DNA of 64,000 nucleotides, taken from Clostridioides difficile. Its GTDB lineage: Bacteria > Bacillota > Clostridia > Peptostreptococcales > Peptostreptococcaceae. This document shows, in pieces, positions 17,301 to 25,451 of this stretch. The position numbers and the translations under genes are program-made. Within the stretch, counting starts at the first letter, position 1; each line of letters starts with the position of its first letter. Where the stretch lies: the NCBI GenBank assembly GCA_024919175.1, contig CP103804.1, forward strand, positions 1,054,001-1,118,000, read 5' to 3'. Below the pieces are notes generated by a model. That model was given only the letters and a program-made list of their open reading frames with translations. It did not search any database and had not been told where the DNA came from.

Positions 17301-18695
17301 ATGAAAAAATGCGAAGGAAAGTGGAGTATATCTGAGGGAGAATATCAAAGTGAAAGTATAGGAGAATTAAAAATAGATAATAATAAAATGTCTTTTTATG
17401 TGAAAGATAAAGATTCAGTTTTTCCATGTTCTTTTTTGGGATATGATGGAGGTAATAAATATAAAGTATTTACTCAAGGAAGAGAAAAAGTCACATCTAA
17501 TGGATATTCATATAAAGTAGAAAAAGCTATTTTATATAAGAATGATTTTATTAATGATAAAAATATGTATATAAATAATATAACATCTTTTTCATTTGAA
17601 ATTGATGAACTACCTGATTGGATAGATGAGAATGGAATCCACCTTGGCTATACAGAACAAAATGAATTTTGTGTATTCGAAAATAAAATTGATAGAATAG
17701 TTTTAAAAAATAAAAATACTAAAATATATATAGATTATGGAATACAAGCTACATCTGACAACATCAAGTTAAATGAAAAGGTAGAGTTTATAATAAGAAA
17801 TATTCCAAGGGTTTATGTTGAATATGAGAATACTGTAAATGACGAACAGGTATTTAAAGATATATCATGTATAATGAGATTTTTCGGAATATTATGTGGA
17901 TATGTATCTTATGTAAGAGATATTAAGTTAGAAATACAGAATCAAGATAATAAGGTATGGTTGTTTTTTAATTATGATTTTTCATATAATCTATTGCATC
18001 ATAATAGAATTGGAGGAATGAGAACAAAATTAGAAGATGTTGAAGATAAATTAACACTTTACTTTGAAAACTGGTATGAGTTTAATAATGATGATACATT
18101 TAAATTACCAAGAAATATGTTTTTTAATATTAATAAAAAGGATGAGTTAAATGCTCAAGAATTATTTTTAAATTGTTGCAAAATTATAGAAGGTTATGAT
18201 TTAAGAATATCAGACGATGAAATAAAAACAGAAAAATTGGGGGATTCATTGGACAAAGTTTTAAAAAAAGAAGAAATCAAGAATTTGCTAAGACCCATTT
18301 TTAATGAAGTAGGTTCTAAATATAAACCTAAAAATATAAGTAATTGGATAAAGAAGGGATTTTTAGAAAGAGTTTCATTAGCTCATAGATTTAAAAAGAT
18401 TGATGAAAAATATTTTCATATTATTACTAAAAATTCCAGGATGATTAGTAAGGAAATTGAAGGAGAAGAATATCTAAATAAAATTATAAATACAAGAAAT
18501 TACTATTCTCATTATAAAATTAATGATGAAGGTATTTTACAATTTAATGATATATGTATAACTATAGAGATATTAAAATGTATAATTATTATGGTTTTAT
18601 TAAGTAGAATGGATATACCTGAAGAAAAAATAAAAGAAATCATGGTTAAAGATTCAACATACCATACATATACAAGTCATTTAAAAGATAAATAG
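17301..18695 (+). CDS. ApeA-like HEPN antiphage protein
   Basis: A 464-residue protein. The N-terminal half (KWSISEGEYQSESIGELKID, HLGYTEQNEFCVFENKIDRI) is like the ApeA N-terminal domain. The C-terminal part holds a HEPN motif with Arg399 and His404 (INTRNYYSHY, the R-x4-H pattern of HEPN ribonucleases). ApeA was described as a single-gene abortive-infection defence whose HEPN domain is needed for activity, so this is likely to degrade RNA when triggered by phage. It stands alone between the restriction-modification pair and the DUF262 gene, with long AT-rich gaps on both sides. The ribosome site (GGAAAGG, 13 bases upstream) is weak, which may keep expression low. Confidence 0.82.
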   Translation: MKKCEGKWSISEGEYQSESIGELKIDNNKMSFYVKDKDSVFPCSFLGYDGGNKYKVFTQGREKVTSNGYSYKVEKAILYKNDFINDKNMYINNITSFSFEIDELPDWIDENGIHLGYTEQNEFCVFENKIDRIVLKNKNTKIYIDYGIQATSDNIKLNEKVEFIIRNIPRVYVEYENTVNDEQVFKDISCIMRFFGILCGYVSYVRDIKLEIQNQDNKVWLFFNYDFSYNLLHHNRIGGMRTKLEDVEDKLTLYFENWYEFNNDDTFKLPRNMFFNINKKDELNAQELFLNCCKIIEGYDLRISDDEIKTEKLGDSLDKVLKKEEIKNLLRPIFNEVGSKYKPKNISNWIKKGFLERVSLAHRFKKIDEKYFHIITKNSRMISKEIEGEEYLNKIINTRNYYSHYKINDEGILQFNDICITIEILKCIIIMVLLSRMDIPEEKIKEIMVKDSTYHTYTSHLKDK

Positions 18696-18964
18696 TGATT
18701 TATTTTGGGTTTATTATAAAAATATAAATATTGATTATATTATAATTAAAAATTATAGTATTTATACAGACTTTTTAGTATGTAGTTATTGTTTCTAAAT
18801 TATTTCCATAGATTTTGATAGGTCTGTGCTTTAACACGAAATTATATAATATATTTAAAAGTAATTTAAGTACACGAGTTAAATTAAATATAGGAATAAT
18901 AATTAGTTGATTATAGATTTTAACAATTAGCTAGATTAAGACATTGCTAAGCTTTTAGTAACTA
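18696..18964. other. AT-rich gap after the ApeA-like gene
   Basis: No gene or clear hairpin terminator found. Confidence 0.4.
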
Positions 18965-19165
18965 AATGAATATATAGGTAAGTATTAGAAAGGGATAGAT
19001 ATTATAATAGTAGTTATAAGGAAATAAGAGCAATTAATAAGTTATCAGGAGATATATTAGTAATAATAAAAAAGAGAATTATTAGAAAAGTCGAATAACT
19101 TATTTAATTTACTAATAGAGTCTGAAAGAGAAATATTTATAAGTTTTATATTAATTTATTATTTT
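18965..19165 (+). pseudogene. Decayed copy of the DUF6809-like gene
   Basis: Fragments in several frames match the intact gene at 13931: SYKEIRAINKL (versus CWKEIREINKL), a stretch like LEKSNNLFNLLIESEREI (versus LNDLFNSLMEFEREL). Stops and frameshifts interrupt it. Its presence on the far side of the restriction/ApeA cargo suggests that cargo was inserted between, or flanked by, copies of this gene. Confidence 0.6.
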
Positions 19166-19529
19166 AAACTCAGATTATAGTAAAAACCAATTTATAGAAT
19201 ATATTAAAAGTGTATAAAGTTTTAATGTATTTATTTTAAGTTTTTAAAAACTTGATAATAAATAATATATAATGCTTATAAATAGTATTTAATTAATAAA
19301 CATATAAAACTTATTATTAGGTTAATTATTAAGTTTTTTGTTAATGAAGCATTAATTTTAATATTTTTAAATAGTAGTAATAATTTGTATATATCTTTAA
19401 TATATTGATTTTATTTAAAAATCAAGAAATGATTTAGCTTTTTAAAATAGCAGCATTAAAAAAATATGCACTTTATATTAAAAATAAGCTGAAAATATTG
19501 TGCTGCTATAAATAATTTAAAATAAAAAA
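19166..19529. other. AT-rich gap with an 8-bp inverted repeat
   Basis: TAGCAGCA / TGCTGCTA pair at 19449-19508 enclosing about 45 bases, just ahead of the promoter of the next gene. No gene seen. A small structured RNA is possible but unsupported. Confidence 0.4.
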
Positions 19530-19558
19530 TTGACAAAATTATACAAGCGCGGTATTAT
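19530..19558 (+). promoter_or_regulatory. Strong sigma-A-type promoter for the DUF262 gene
   Basis: TTGACA (19530-19535), a 17-bp spacer and TATTAT (19553-19558), with the start codon 32 bp further on and GGAGGA (19578-19583) between. Confidence 0.75.
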
Positions 19559-19589
19559 ATAACTAAAATAATTCTAATGGAGGATAATT

Positions 19590-20777
19590 ATGTCAATAAA
19601 AATTAATAAAAAATTGGAAATAAACTCTACATTTGACCCAACAAAAGAATCTAAGCCAATGTCACTAGGTCATTTGTGTAAATTAATTGAAGAAGGAAAA
19701 TTGACACTTCCAATATTTCAGACTTATATTAGATGGAGGATAGAAAAATGTATAGAATTACTGAACTTTCAATTAAGCGGAAAAGCAGCTGTTTCTCCTA
19801 TATCAATAAATTTGATTGAAAATAAAGAGTTAGCTGTTCCACAAGTAACATTTATAGACAGAAAACCTATAAATGTTAAGGAAGATATAATTGGAAAGGA
19901 GTCAGTTAATGATGGTCAACAAAGGCTAAGTTGTAATTATAAGGCATATGTAGATCATGAGGATTTTAAATGTATAGTCTTGGATATATCTTTAGGAAGA
20001 TTTATAATGAATACTGGATCATTAAAGAAATGTCAAATACCAGTAGGAAAGCTCTATAATAAAGATCCAAAAGTATTTTCACAATATGTAAAAGAGCATA
20101 GAGACTTACAAATATTTGAGGTACATGATCTTTTAACTAAAATAAGAAATAAATTTTTAGGTTATTATTATACTGTAAATTATGCAAGAGATTTAACCGA
20201 AGGTGAACAGCAAGAGTGGTTTAAAGTTCTTAATTTAGCAGGAAGTACTGTAACAGAAGTTCAAGTTAATCTTACTGAGATGTTAATTAAAGGTGTAGAT
20301 TTTTATAAAGAATATGCAAATGTATTTGTAGAAATATTAAAGACTGCTGGTTTTGAAAGTCTACTTCTAGTAAAAGCGACAGAAATATCTATTCCTCTTG
20401 CAGCTCTAAATCCAGCTTACGAAGTTTACACAAGGAAAAGTCATAAAAATAATTTTAGCCCAATACCATCAGATGCAAAAGCTAGTATTATAAGTAAATT
20501 GGATAAAGAAGATATAAGAAAATTAATTTCAGTTACATTAAAGGAGCTTGAACATACAATTAGATTTATAGAAGATAATAAACTGAAATATCCAAATAGA
20601 ATAGATTACATAACATATATGATAGGTTTTTTTGTGTATCTAGAAAATAGAGAAATGAATAGTGTTCAAAAAGAAAGCTTAATTGAATGGTATAATACAG
20701 TAGAATTTTCTAAGAAAGATAATGGAGAAAGAAGAAAGATATTTGAAGAACTAATTAATATAAGATATTTAAATTAG
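19590..20777 (+). CDS. DUF262 (ParB/GmrS-like) protein
   Basis: A 395-residue protein with the DUF262 N-terminal pattern: LCKLIEEGKLTLPIFQTYIR (residues 29-48) and the DGQQRL motif (108-113). In GmrS and related proteins this motif belongs to an NTP-dependent ParB/Srx-fold domain that acts on foreign DNA. Here no GmrD-like HNH (DUF1607) domain is fused or encoded next to it, so any nuclease partner is missing or it works alone. It is a single gene with its own strong promoter, the last gene before the right end of element 1. A DndB/DGQHR assignment was considered less likely. Confidence 0.75.
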   Translation: MSIKINKKLEINSTFDPTKESKPMSLGHLCKLIEEGKLTLPIFQTYIRWRIEKCIELLNFQLSGKAAVSPISINLIENKELAVPQVTFIDRKPINVKEDIIGKESVNDGQQRLSCNYKAYVDHEDFKCIVLDISLGRFIMNTGSLKKCQIPVGKLYNKDPKVFSQYVKEHRDLQIFEVHDLLTKIRNKFLGYYYTVNYARDLTEGEQQEWFKVLNLAGSTVTEVQVNLTEMLIKGVDFYKEYANVFVEILKTAGFESLLLVKATEISIPLAALNPAYEVYTRKSHKNNFSPIPSDAKASIISKLDKEDIRKLISVTLKELEHTIRFIEDNKLKYPNRIDYITYMIGFFVYLENREMNSVQKESLIEWYNTVEFSKKDNGERRKIFEELINIRYLN

Positions 20778-20818
20778 ATAACAAATAAAATATACATTCA
20801 AGTATAATTGTAAATAGG

Positions 20819-20852
20819 TACCCCAACTATACCCCAATGACAGAGAAAAAGA
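20819..20852 (+). repeat. Element-end repeats, right end of element 1
   Basis: TACCCCAAC (20819) and TACCCCAATGACAGAGAAAA (20830) repeat the motif found at 5522 near the left end. They are candidate arm-type sites for the integrase. About 100 bp separate them from the att copy at 20949. Confidence 0.6.
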
Positions 20853-20948
20853 TTGAAAAAAGGTATAGGAAAATATGCAGAAAGTGCGTATAAGTATTCT
20901 TATGATTAGATTTTAAAAACCAACAAAACAATCAAATAACCACCTATA

Positions 20949-20968
20949 GACTCCCCTCGTCTCCACCA
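20949..20968 (+). other. Attachment site copy 1 (right end of element 1)
   Basis: GACTCCCCTCGTCTCCACCA, identical over 20 bases to the ssrA 3' end at 5415-5434. It marks the right boundary of the 15.5-kb integrase-bearing element. It is followed by TTGAAATTCAC and a hairpin (GTATTGG/TCAATAC, then T7) at about 20976-21013. Confidence 0.9.
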
Positions 20969-21077
20969 TTGAAATTCACAAAAAGGTATTGGCTACTTAG
21001 TCAATACTTTTTTTATATTTAATATTTACAATAAAATTAAATATAAAGGCATTTATTATATAATTCAGGAGGGAATT

Positions 21078-22516
21078 ATGGATTTACAAAAATTTAATGT
21101 AGATAAATATGTAAAAGAACATTTATTATTAGGATATTATGACTGTAATGAAAAAAACAATAATGACTCTCGCCAGGAGGGACTAGAAAAGCAGGTAAAA
21201 AGTTTATTGTATTATTTTACAGATTTAAATCCAAATAGTATAAATAAACACAAACCAGATTTTTTTATGAAAAATATTAGGAATTATGATGGTAAAGAAA
21301 GTAAATATGAGAAAGATAAGAAGAAAAAAGAAGAGTGGCATATACTAAATGTATTTCCGTTAAGTGATTATGAAGAAGAAGATATAGTAAAGTTTTTAAA
21401 TCACGTATTTAGCTTAAAATCAGATGTAAGTAATAAAGTTGTAGCTAATATACATAAAATAAATATAGATAATGACATATCTTTTTTTAGTACGAAAATT
21501 AAAGAAGATAGTAGATATATAAATCAAATAAGTTCAAAAACTGCTGTTAATAGGCAAATAGTAAGAAGAGATCCTATAAATAGAATATAAGAGTTAGTAA
21601 AAAATTTAGGTGATGTGGCAGAGATATTGATACAAGAAAAAAATATTTAAATTTATCACTATTTATTGACTATATATAGGATATGTTGCTGCAGAGCTTA
21701 AATTATTGGATTATAACTATAGAAAGATTACCTAAACATATTAAGTTAGATATGTTAGACAACATAGATAAATATATATTAAATCAAATAGATGTTGTAT
21801 ACAAAGAAGATATAAAAAATAGAAATAGAGATAATGTATTACCTATTGATGATGCATTACTAATTTTTACAGAGTTGCTAAAGAAGAGAAATGAATTTGG
21901 GGAATATATTAGTATTTTAAATGAATTAGAGAATGAACAAATACGAGAATTTGAATTATTTTATACAGTGGAAGATCGATATAAGGTAAGTAAAAATACT
22001 TATGAAATAGATAATAAAAGAATAAAGTATATTTTAACAGAAGGCATAAATGTAGATGGATACAATCAAAAGTTAGAAGAGAGTAAAGAGGTGATAGATA
22101 GTTTTTCTTTATTTGGTGGAAGAAAAGTTTCTAGATTAGATCTGTTTGATTTAAAAGTATATTTCAGAGAGCTATTTGTAAGTGATTCAAAATATAAAAA
22201 ACAAGCAAGAACAATCGTAAGACAGTATTTAAAGAGGTATAGAGAAACTAATGATATAAAATCATTCAGAAAAGAATCAGAATATATGTTTATACGAGAA
22301 AAAATAAGTAGAGGATGCTTTAGAGAAACAGGAAATTTAGATTTATATAATAAGAAAAATATTATACAAAAAAATGTATATCAATTAATACTATTAATGT
22401 ATTTAACCTATGATTATGAATATACTATAAAGTTAATATATACTTTTACATTTGAGTTAATTACAGGACTATATGATATGGTATTCGAGCAAATATATTT
22501 ATCTAAGAATTTTTAA
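21078..22516 (+). pseudogene. Broken gene of unknown function (two stops and a frameshift)
   Basis: Two open frames (21078-21590 and 21683-22516) are pieces of one ancestral gene of about 480 codons. After the TAA at 21588-21590 the same frame continues as coding-like ELVKNLGDVAEIL. A run of seven A's at 21637-21643 then shifts the frame into KKYLNLSLFIDYI. A TAG at 21677-21679 is followed by DMLLQSLNYW, which is the second frame. The predicted protein is charged and helical, with no motif I recognise. AGGAGGGAATT precedes the ATG. It opens cassette A and may have been defence cargo. Confidence 0.75.
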
Positions 22517-22597
22517 AAAAAGCATTCTGTGACATAGAAAAATTAATTTTATATAATTAAAGTAAGAGTCAGAAAATAATTATATGGAGGTATTTAT

Positions 22598-22825
22598 ATG
22601 TCAATTAAAGGAATGAATAAAGCTAAAATTACTAACTTTTTTAATGAGCAGGGAGTTACAGTACTAAATCTTGATGATAATTATATGCTTATAGATGGAA
22701 TATACAAAATTAATAAAGGCAATCTATGGTGGACAAATATAGAAACTATGGAAAAAGGGCAAGGATACTCACAACTACTTAATAAGTACAAGCAAAATAA
22801 TAAAAATAATGGAGTTATACTGTAA
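22598..22825 (+). CDS. Small hypothetical protein
   Basis: A 75-residue soluble protein (MSIKGMNKAKITNFFNEQGV, DDNYMLIDGIYKINKGNLWW) with a good ribosome site (TGGAGG, 8 bases upstream). No family recognised. It is followed 12 bp later by a zinc-ribbon-like gene, probably in one unit. Confidence 0.6.
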   Translation: MSIKGMNKAKITNFFNEQGVTVLNLDDNYMLIDGIYKINKGNLWWTNIETMEKGQGYSQLLNKYKQNNKNNGVIL

Positions 22826-22837
22826 AGTAGAATAATT

Positions 22838-23134
22838 ATGGCTAACAATGAAGAACGTTTTTGCAATAGATGTAATAAAGAAACATTATTTATTTTAGAT
22901 TCAGATATGCTATGGTACTGTGATGAGTGTGATAATGTATTTGAAAGTAATTATACAATATGTGAAGAAGAGATTGATGAATTACTATCAGAATTTGAAG
23001 AAGAAAATGGAGAATCATTATTGTGTAAGAGTTGTAATAACTTTGTAACCGTAAAAGCTATCTTAGAAGATGGAATATGTCATATATGTCAAAATGATTT
23101 AGATGATGAGTTGATAGAAAAAGGATATATATAA
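22838..23134 (+). CDS. Small protein with two zinc-ribbon-like cysteine pairs
   Basis: A 98-residue acidic protein. The cysteine pairs CNRCNK (residues 9-14) and CDECDN (around 28-33) form a first zinc-ribbon-like knuckle, and CKSCNN (about 63-68) and CHICQND (about 84-90) a second. These could bind two zinc ions and nucleic acid or protein. The ribosome site is weak, so translation may depend on the gene just upstream. Function unknown; it could be a regulator or accessory of the cassette. Confidence 0.65.
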   Translation: MANNEERFCNRCNKETLFILDSDMLWYCDECDNVFESNYTICEEEIDELLSEFEEENGESLLCKSCNNFVTVKAILEDGICHICQNDLDDELIEKGYI

Positions 23135-23314
23135 TGAAGAAGAATTTGTCTATTATAAAGATTAGAAATAAAAATAATTACTTTTTACTTCAATAGATAA
23201 ATTTATATAAGATATTTTATTTTAAATACAAAATTTAGTGATAAAGTCTATATCTATATATTATAATTTTGAATATATATTAAACATAAGGATTACAGAT
23301 GCAACACTAATAAT
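23135..23314. other. AT-rich non-coding stretch
   Basis: No gene seen. Confidence 0.4.
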
Positions 23315-23355
23315 AAAAAGAGATGTTAGTAAAATGCTAATGTCTCTTTTATTTT
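23315..23355 (+). terminator. Terminator for the small-gene unit
   Basis: AAAGAGATGTTAG / CTAATGTCTCTTTT hairpin with a small internal mismatch, then TATTTTTATT. Confidence 0.65.
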
Positions 23356-23357
23356 TA

Positions 23358-23385
23358 TTGATACATTTTAAGTTTAAAATATAGT
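23358..23385 (+). promoter_or_regulatory. Candidate promoter of an RNA antisense to the small hydrophobic peptide gene
   Basis: TTGATA (23358-23363), a 16-bp spacer and TATAGT (23380-23385). A transcript from here would run across the terminator and coding part of the peptide gene on the other strand, as in type I toxin-antitoxin loci. Confidence 0.45.
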
Positions 23386-23394
23386 AAATAAAAA

Positions 23395-23412
23395 AACTCC
23401 TCTAAAGAGAAG
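23395..23412 (-). terminator. Terminator of the small hydrophobic peptide mRNA
   Basis: On the minus strand AACTTCTC-TTTA-GAGGAGTT is followed by TTTTT, directly after the peptide stop codon. Confidence 0.7.
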
Positions 23413-23415
23413 TTT

Positions 23416-23481
23416 TTATCTACCAGTAACTACTAGTAGTATACCAATTATATGGTATATTATTGTTACTAAATCTCTCAT
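23416..23481 (-). CDS. 21-residue hydrophobic peptide, possible type I toxin
   Basis: ATG at 23481 and TAA at 23416-23418 encode 21 residues starting MRDLVTIIYH, then an almost uninterrupted hydrophobic run ending VVTGR. An optimal ribosome site AAGGAGGA lies six bases upstream (23488-23495), and a hairpin terminator follows immediately. Together these make a complete tiny gene. The size, hydrophobicity, good terminator and opposing promoter are the hallmarks of type I toxin-antitoxin systems, which are frequent in C. difficile mobile regions, but I do not recognise this peptide. A coding function is not proven. Confidence 0.5.
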   Translation of the reverse strand: MRDLVTIIYHIIGILLVVTGR

Positions 23482-23638
23482 ACTAAATCCTCCTTGTTTA
23501 AATGGTACTTAAACCCTTTGTCAAGTAAGCATTTATATTGTATAAAAGACTAGAACATAGATAATTATAACACAATAAAATGGAAAAATAAAGAAAATTA
23601 TGATATGTTATAAATATATAAATCGAGGATGTGATTAA

Positions 23639-25309
23639 ATGATAGATAAGGAAATAGATTTACAAATAAGGAATGAGCTTAAACAGATAAGTAATGAGGT
23701 TATAAATAATGAAATAAATAAGATATGTATAGAATTAGGTGAAGAATCGAGTGAGTTCTTATATTATATGTTGATAATAATAGAGGAAGGATTTTATGGA
23801 CCAGACATATCAAAACATGAGCTTGGAGAAGGAATACGAAAAACAATAGAATGGTTTATAAAAGAAATATTAAAAAGAAATACAAATTTTAAAATTTCAA
23901 AATATAGTAATGTGAAAAAAAATAAATATGAAAAATATATTTCGAGAATAATGGAATTGTTTGCTAATAATGTTATATCACAACAAATAGAAAATACTAA
24001 GGGAATTGATAAAATTAAGATAGAGGTAGTAGATAATAATAAGTATGAATTATTGTACCCTGAGATAATAGATCCAATAGATAAACAAAAAATATATTAT
24101 GAAGAAAGTGGAGGATTAATTGATAAAATAATAAAAACATCAGTTTCAGAATATATTTTTAATAAATATAGATTCAAAGATATTATAGGAGACTATAAAG
24201 GAATAAAACGTATATACGATATGTTAGATATATTAGATGAGGATATAGATGAAAAACTTTATAAATTATGTAAACAATGTATAGCTTGTGATGTTGATAA
24301 GATAGGGACTAATTTTAGCAGTTCAATAATTGATTCTAGCGAAGAATTAATAGATGTATTAGGATTTTTATTTTATATATCACATATTAGACTTTGGAAG
24401 TGTGGAATTAATCCAATATTAGGTAAAGAAATTGAAAGTGATTTTGTAATATATTATAAGAAAGATAAATTGGTAAATTTAATGGTTAATGCTACAGGAA
24501 TTAGCGATAATAAAATTATTAAATACATAGATTATCTTACATTTACAAAAGATTATGGCGGAAGAATTAATGAGTATCCGTTATTTTATAATGGAGAACA
24601 TATAATATTTATACCATCATCTATAATATTAAATGACTTTCAATTCTCTATAGTCAATGGGCATTATGATAGGGGTATAGAAATTGTAGATAGAAAAAAT
24701 ACTGTGTCTCAATCTATAGTAAATAAAATCTATGATAAATGTAAACAATATAAAAATATTGTTGTGGTAGAGGGTAAAAAATATTTTGAAAAAAAAATAA
24801 AATATAGAGATAAAGACTTAAAAAGTGATATTGACTTAGCTATATATGATAATATTAGTAATCAAGTTTTAATTATAGAGTGTAAGTGGCAGGATAAAGT
24901 ATTCTTCAAATCTATGAATTATAGAAAAGCTACAAAAGAAATAGACACTGTATATATGTGGCAACTAGGACGACACAAAACATTTATAGAATTAGAAGAA
25001 AAAAACTTAGATTATATATTTGATTATCATCCATTATTAGAATCAAGACCATATTTCCCTTTAGTAAGTTATATTATGGTAGATAAAAGAATACAATATC
25101 ATTTTGAAGGAAAACATGCAATTTCAGAGTTTATATTACTTCACTTAATAGATAAATATTCTAATGGAGATGTATTAAGATTAGATTTACTTATAAATGA
25201 TATAAATTCTATGCAAACGAAAATAGATTATAAACGAGAAGAAGATTTGAATGAAGTTGTTTTAAGTGATAGTAAGATTGTATATAACAACATATTTACA
25301 ATCTTATAA
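23639..25309 (+). CDS. Large protein with a C-terminal PD-(D/E)XK nuclease-like domain
   Basis: A 556-residue protein without close recognition. The N-terminal 380 residues are helical and charged. Around residues 375-430 a nuclease signature is visible: SDIDLAIYD (Asp about 397-399), then LIIECKWQDK (Glu417-Cys-Lys419), the spacing of the D-ExK site of restriction-like folds. The gene has GAGG seven bases before its ATG and stands alone at the right end of cassette A, about 50 bp before an att copy. A defence nuclease acting on phage or plasmid DNA is a reasonable inference, but the target and trigger are unknown. Confidence 0.65.
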   Translation: MIDKEIDLQIRNELKQISNEVINNEINKICIELGEESSEFLYYMLIIIEEGFYGPDISKHELGEGIRKTIEWFIKEILKRNTNFKISKYSNVKKNKYEKYISRIMELFANNVISQQIENTKGIDKIKIEVVDNNKYELLYPEIIDPIDKQKIYYEESGGLIDKIIKTSVSEYIFNKYRFKDIIGDYKGIKRIYDMLDILDEDIDEKLYKLCKQCIACDVDKIGTNFSSSIIDSSEELIDVLGFLFYISHIRLWKCGINPILGKEIESDFVIYYKKDKLVNLMVNATGISDNKIIKYIDYLTFTKDYGGRINEYPLFYNGEHIIFIPSSIILNDFQFSIVNGHYDRGIEIVDRKNTVSQSIVNKIYDKCKQYKNIVVVEGKKYFEKKIKYRDKDLKSDIDLAIYDNISNQVLIIECKWQDKVFFKSMNYRKATKEIDTVYMWQLGRHKTFIELEEKNLDYIFDYHPLLESRPYFPLVSYIMVDKRIQYHFEGKHAISEFILLHLIDKYSNGDVLRLDLLINDINSMQTKIDYKREEDLNEVVLSDSKIVYNNIFTIL

Positions 25310-25358
25310 ATAATTAATAGCTTAGCTTAAATGAAGTAGTGGGTATTATTCCTGCGAT

Positions 25359-25370
25359 TCGTCTCCACCA
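25359..25370 (+). other. Attachment site copy 2 (cassette A / cassette B junction)
   Basis: TCGTCTCCACCA, the last 12 bases of ssrA, preceded by GTGGGTATTATTCCTGCGAT, a left flank also found at copies 3 and 5, and followed by TTGAAATCCAC as at copy 4. Confidence 0.85.
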
Positions 25371-25451
25371 TTGAAATCCACGAAATGTATTGATATATAT
25401 CATAAATTAATTATGAAAATAGACTAGACAGACTAAGGGGGCTATAGAGTT

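Noticed and set aside
19449..19511. Structured small RNA before the DUF262 gene
   Set aside because: Only an 8-bp stem with a 45-base AT-rich loop; too weak to call.
19590..20777. DndB homologue
   Set aside because: DGQQRL could suggest a DGQHR protein, but the N-terminal block (LCKLIEEGKLTLPIFQ) is DUF262-like and the gene lies in another element, 20 kb from dndC.
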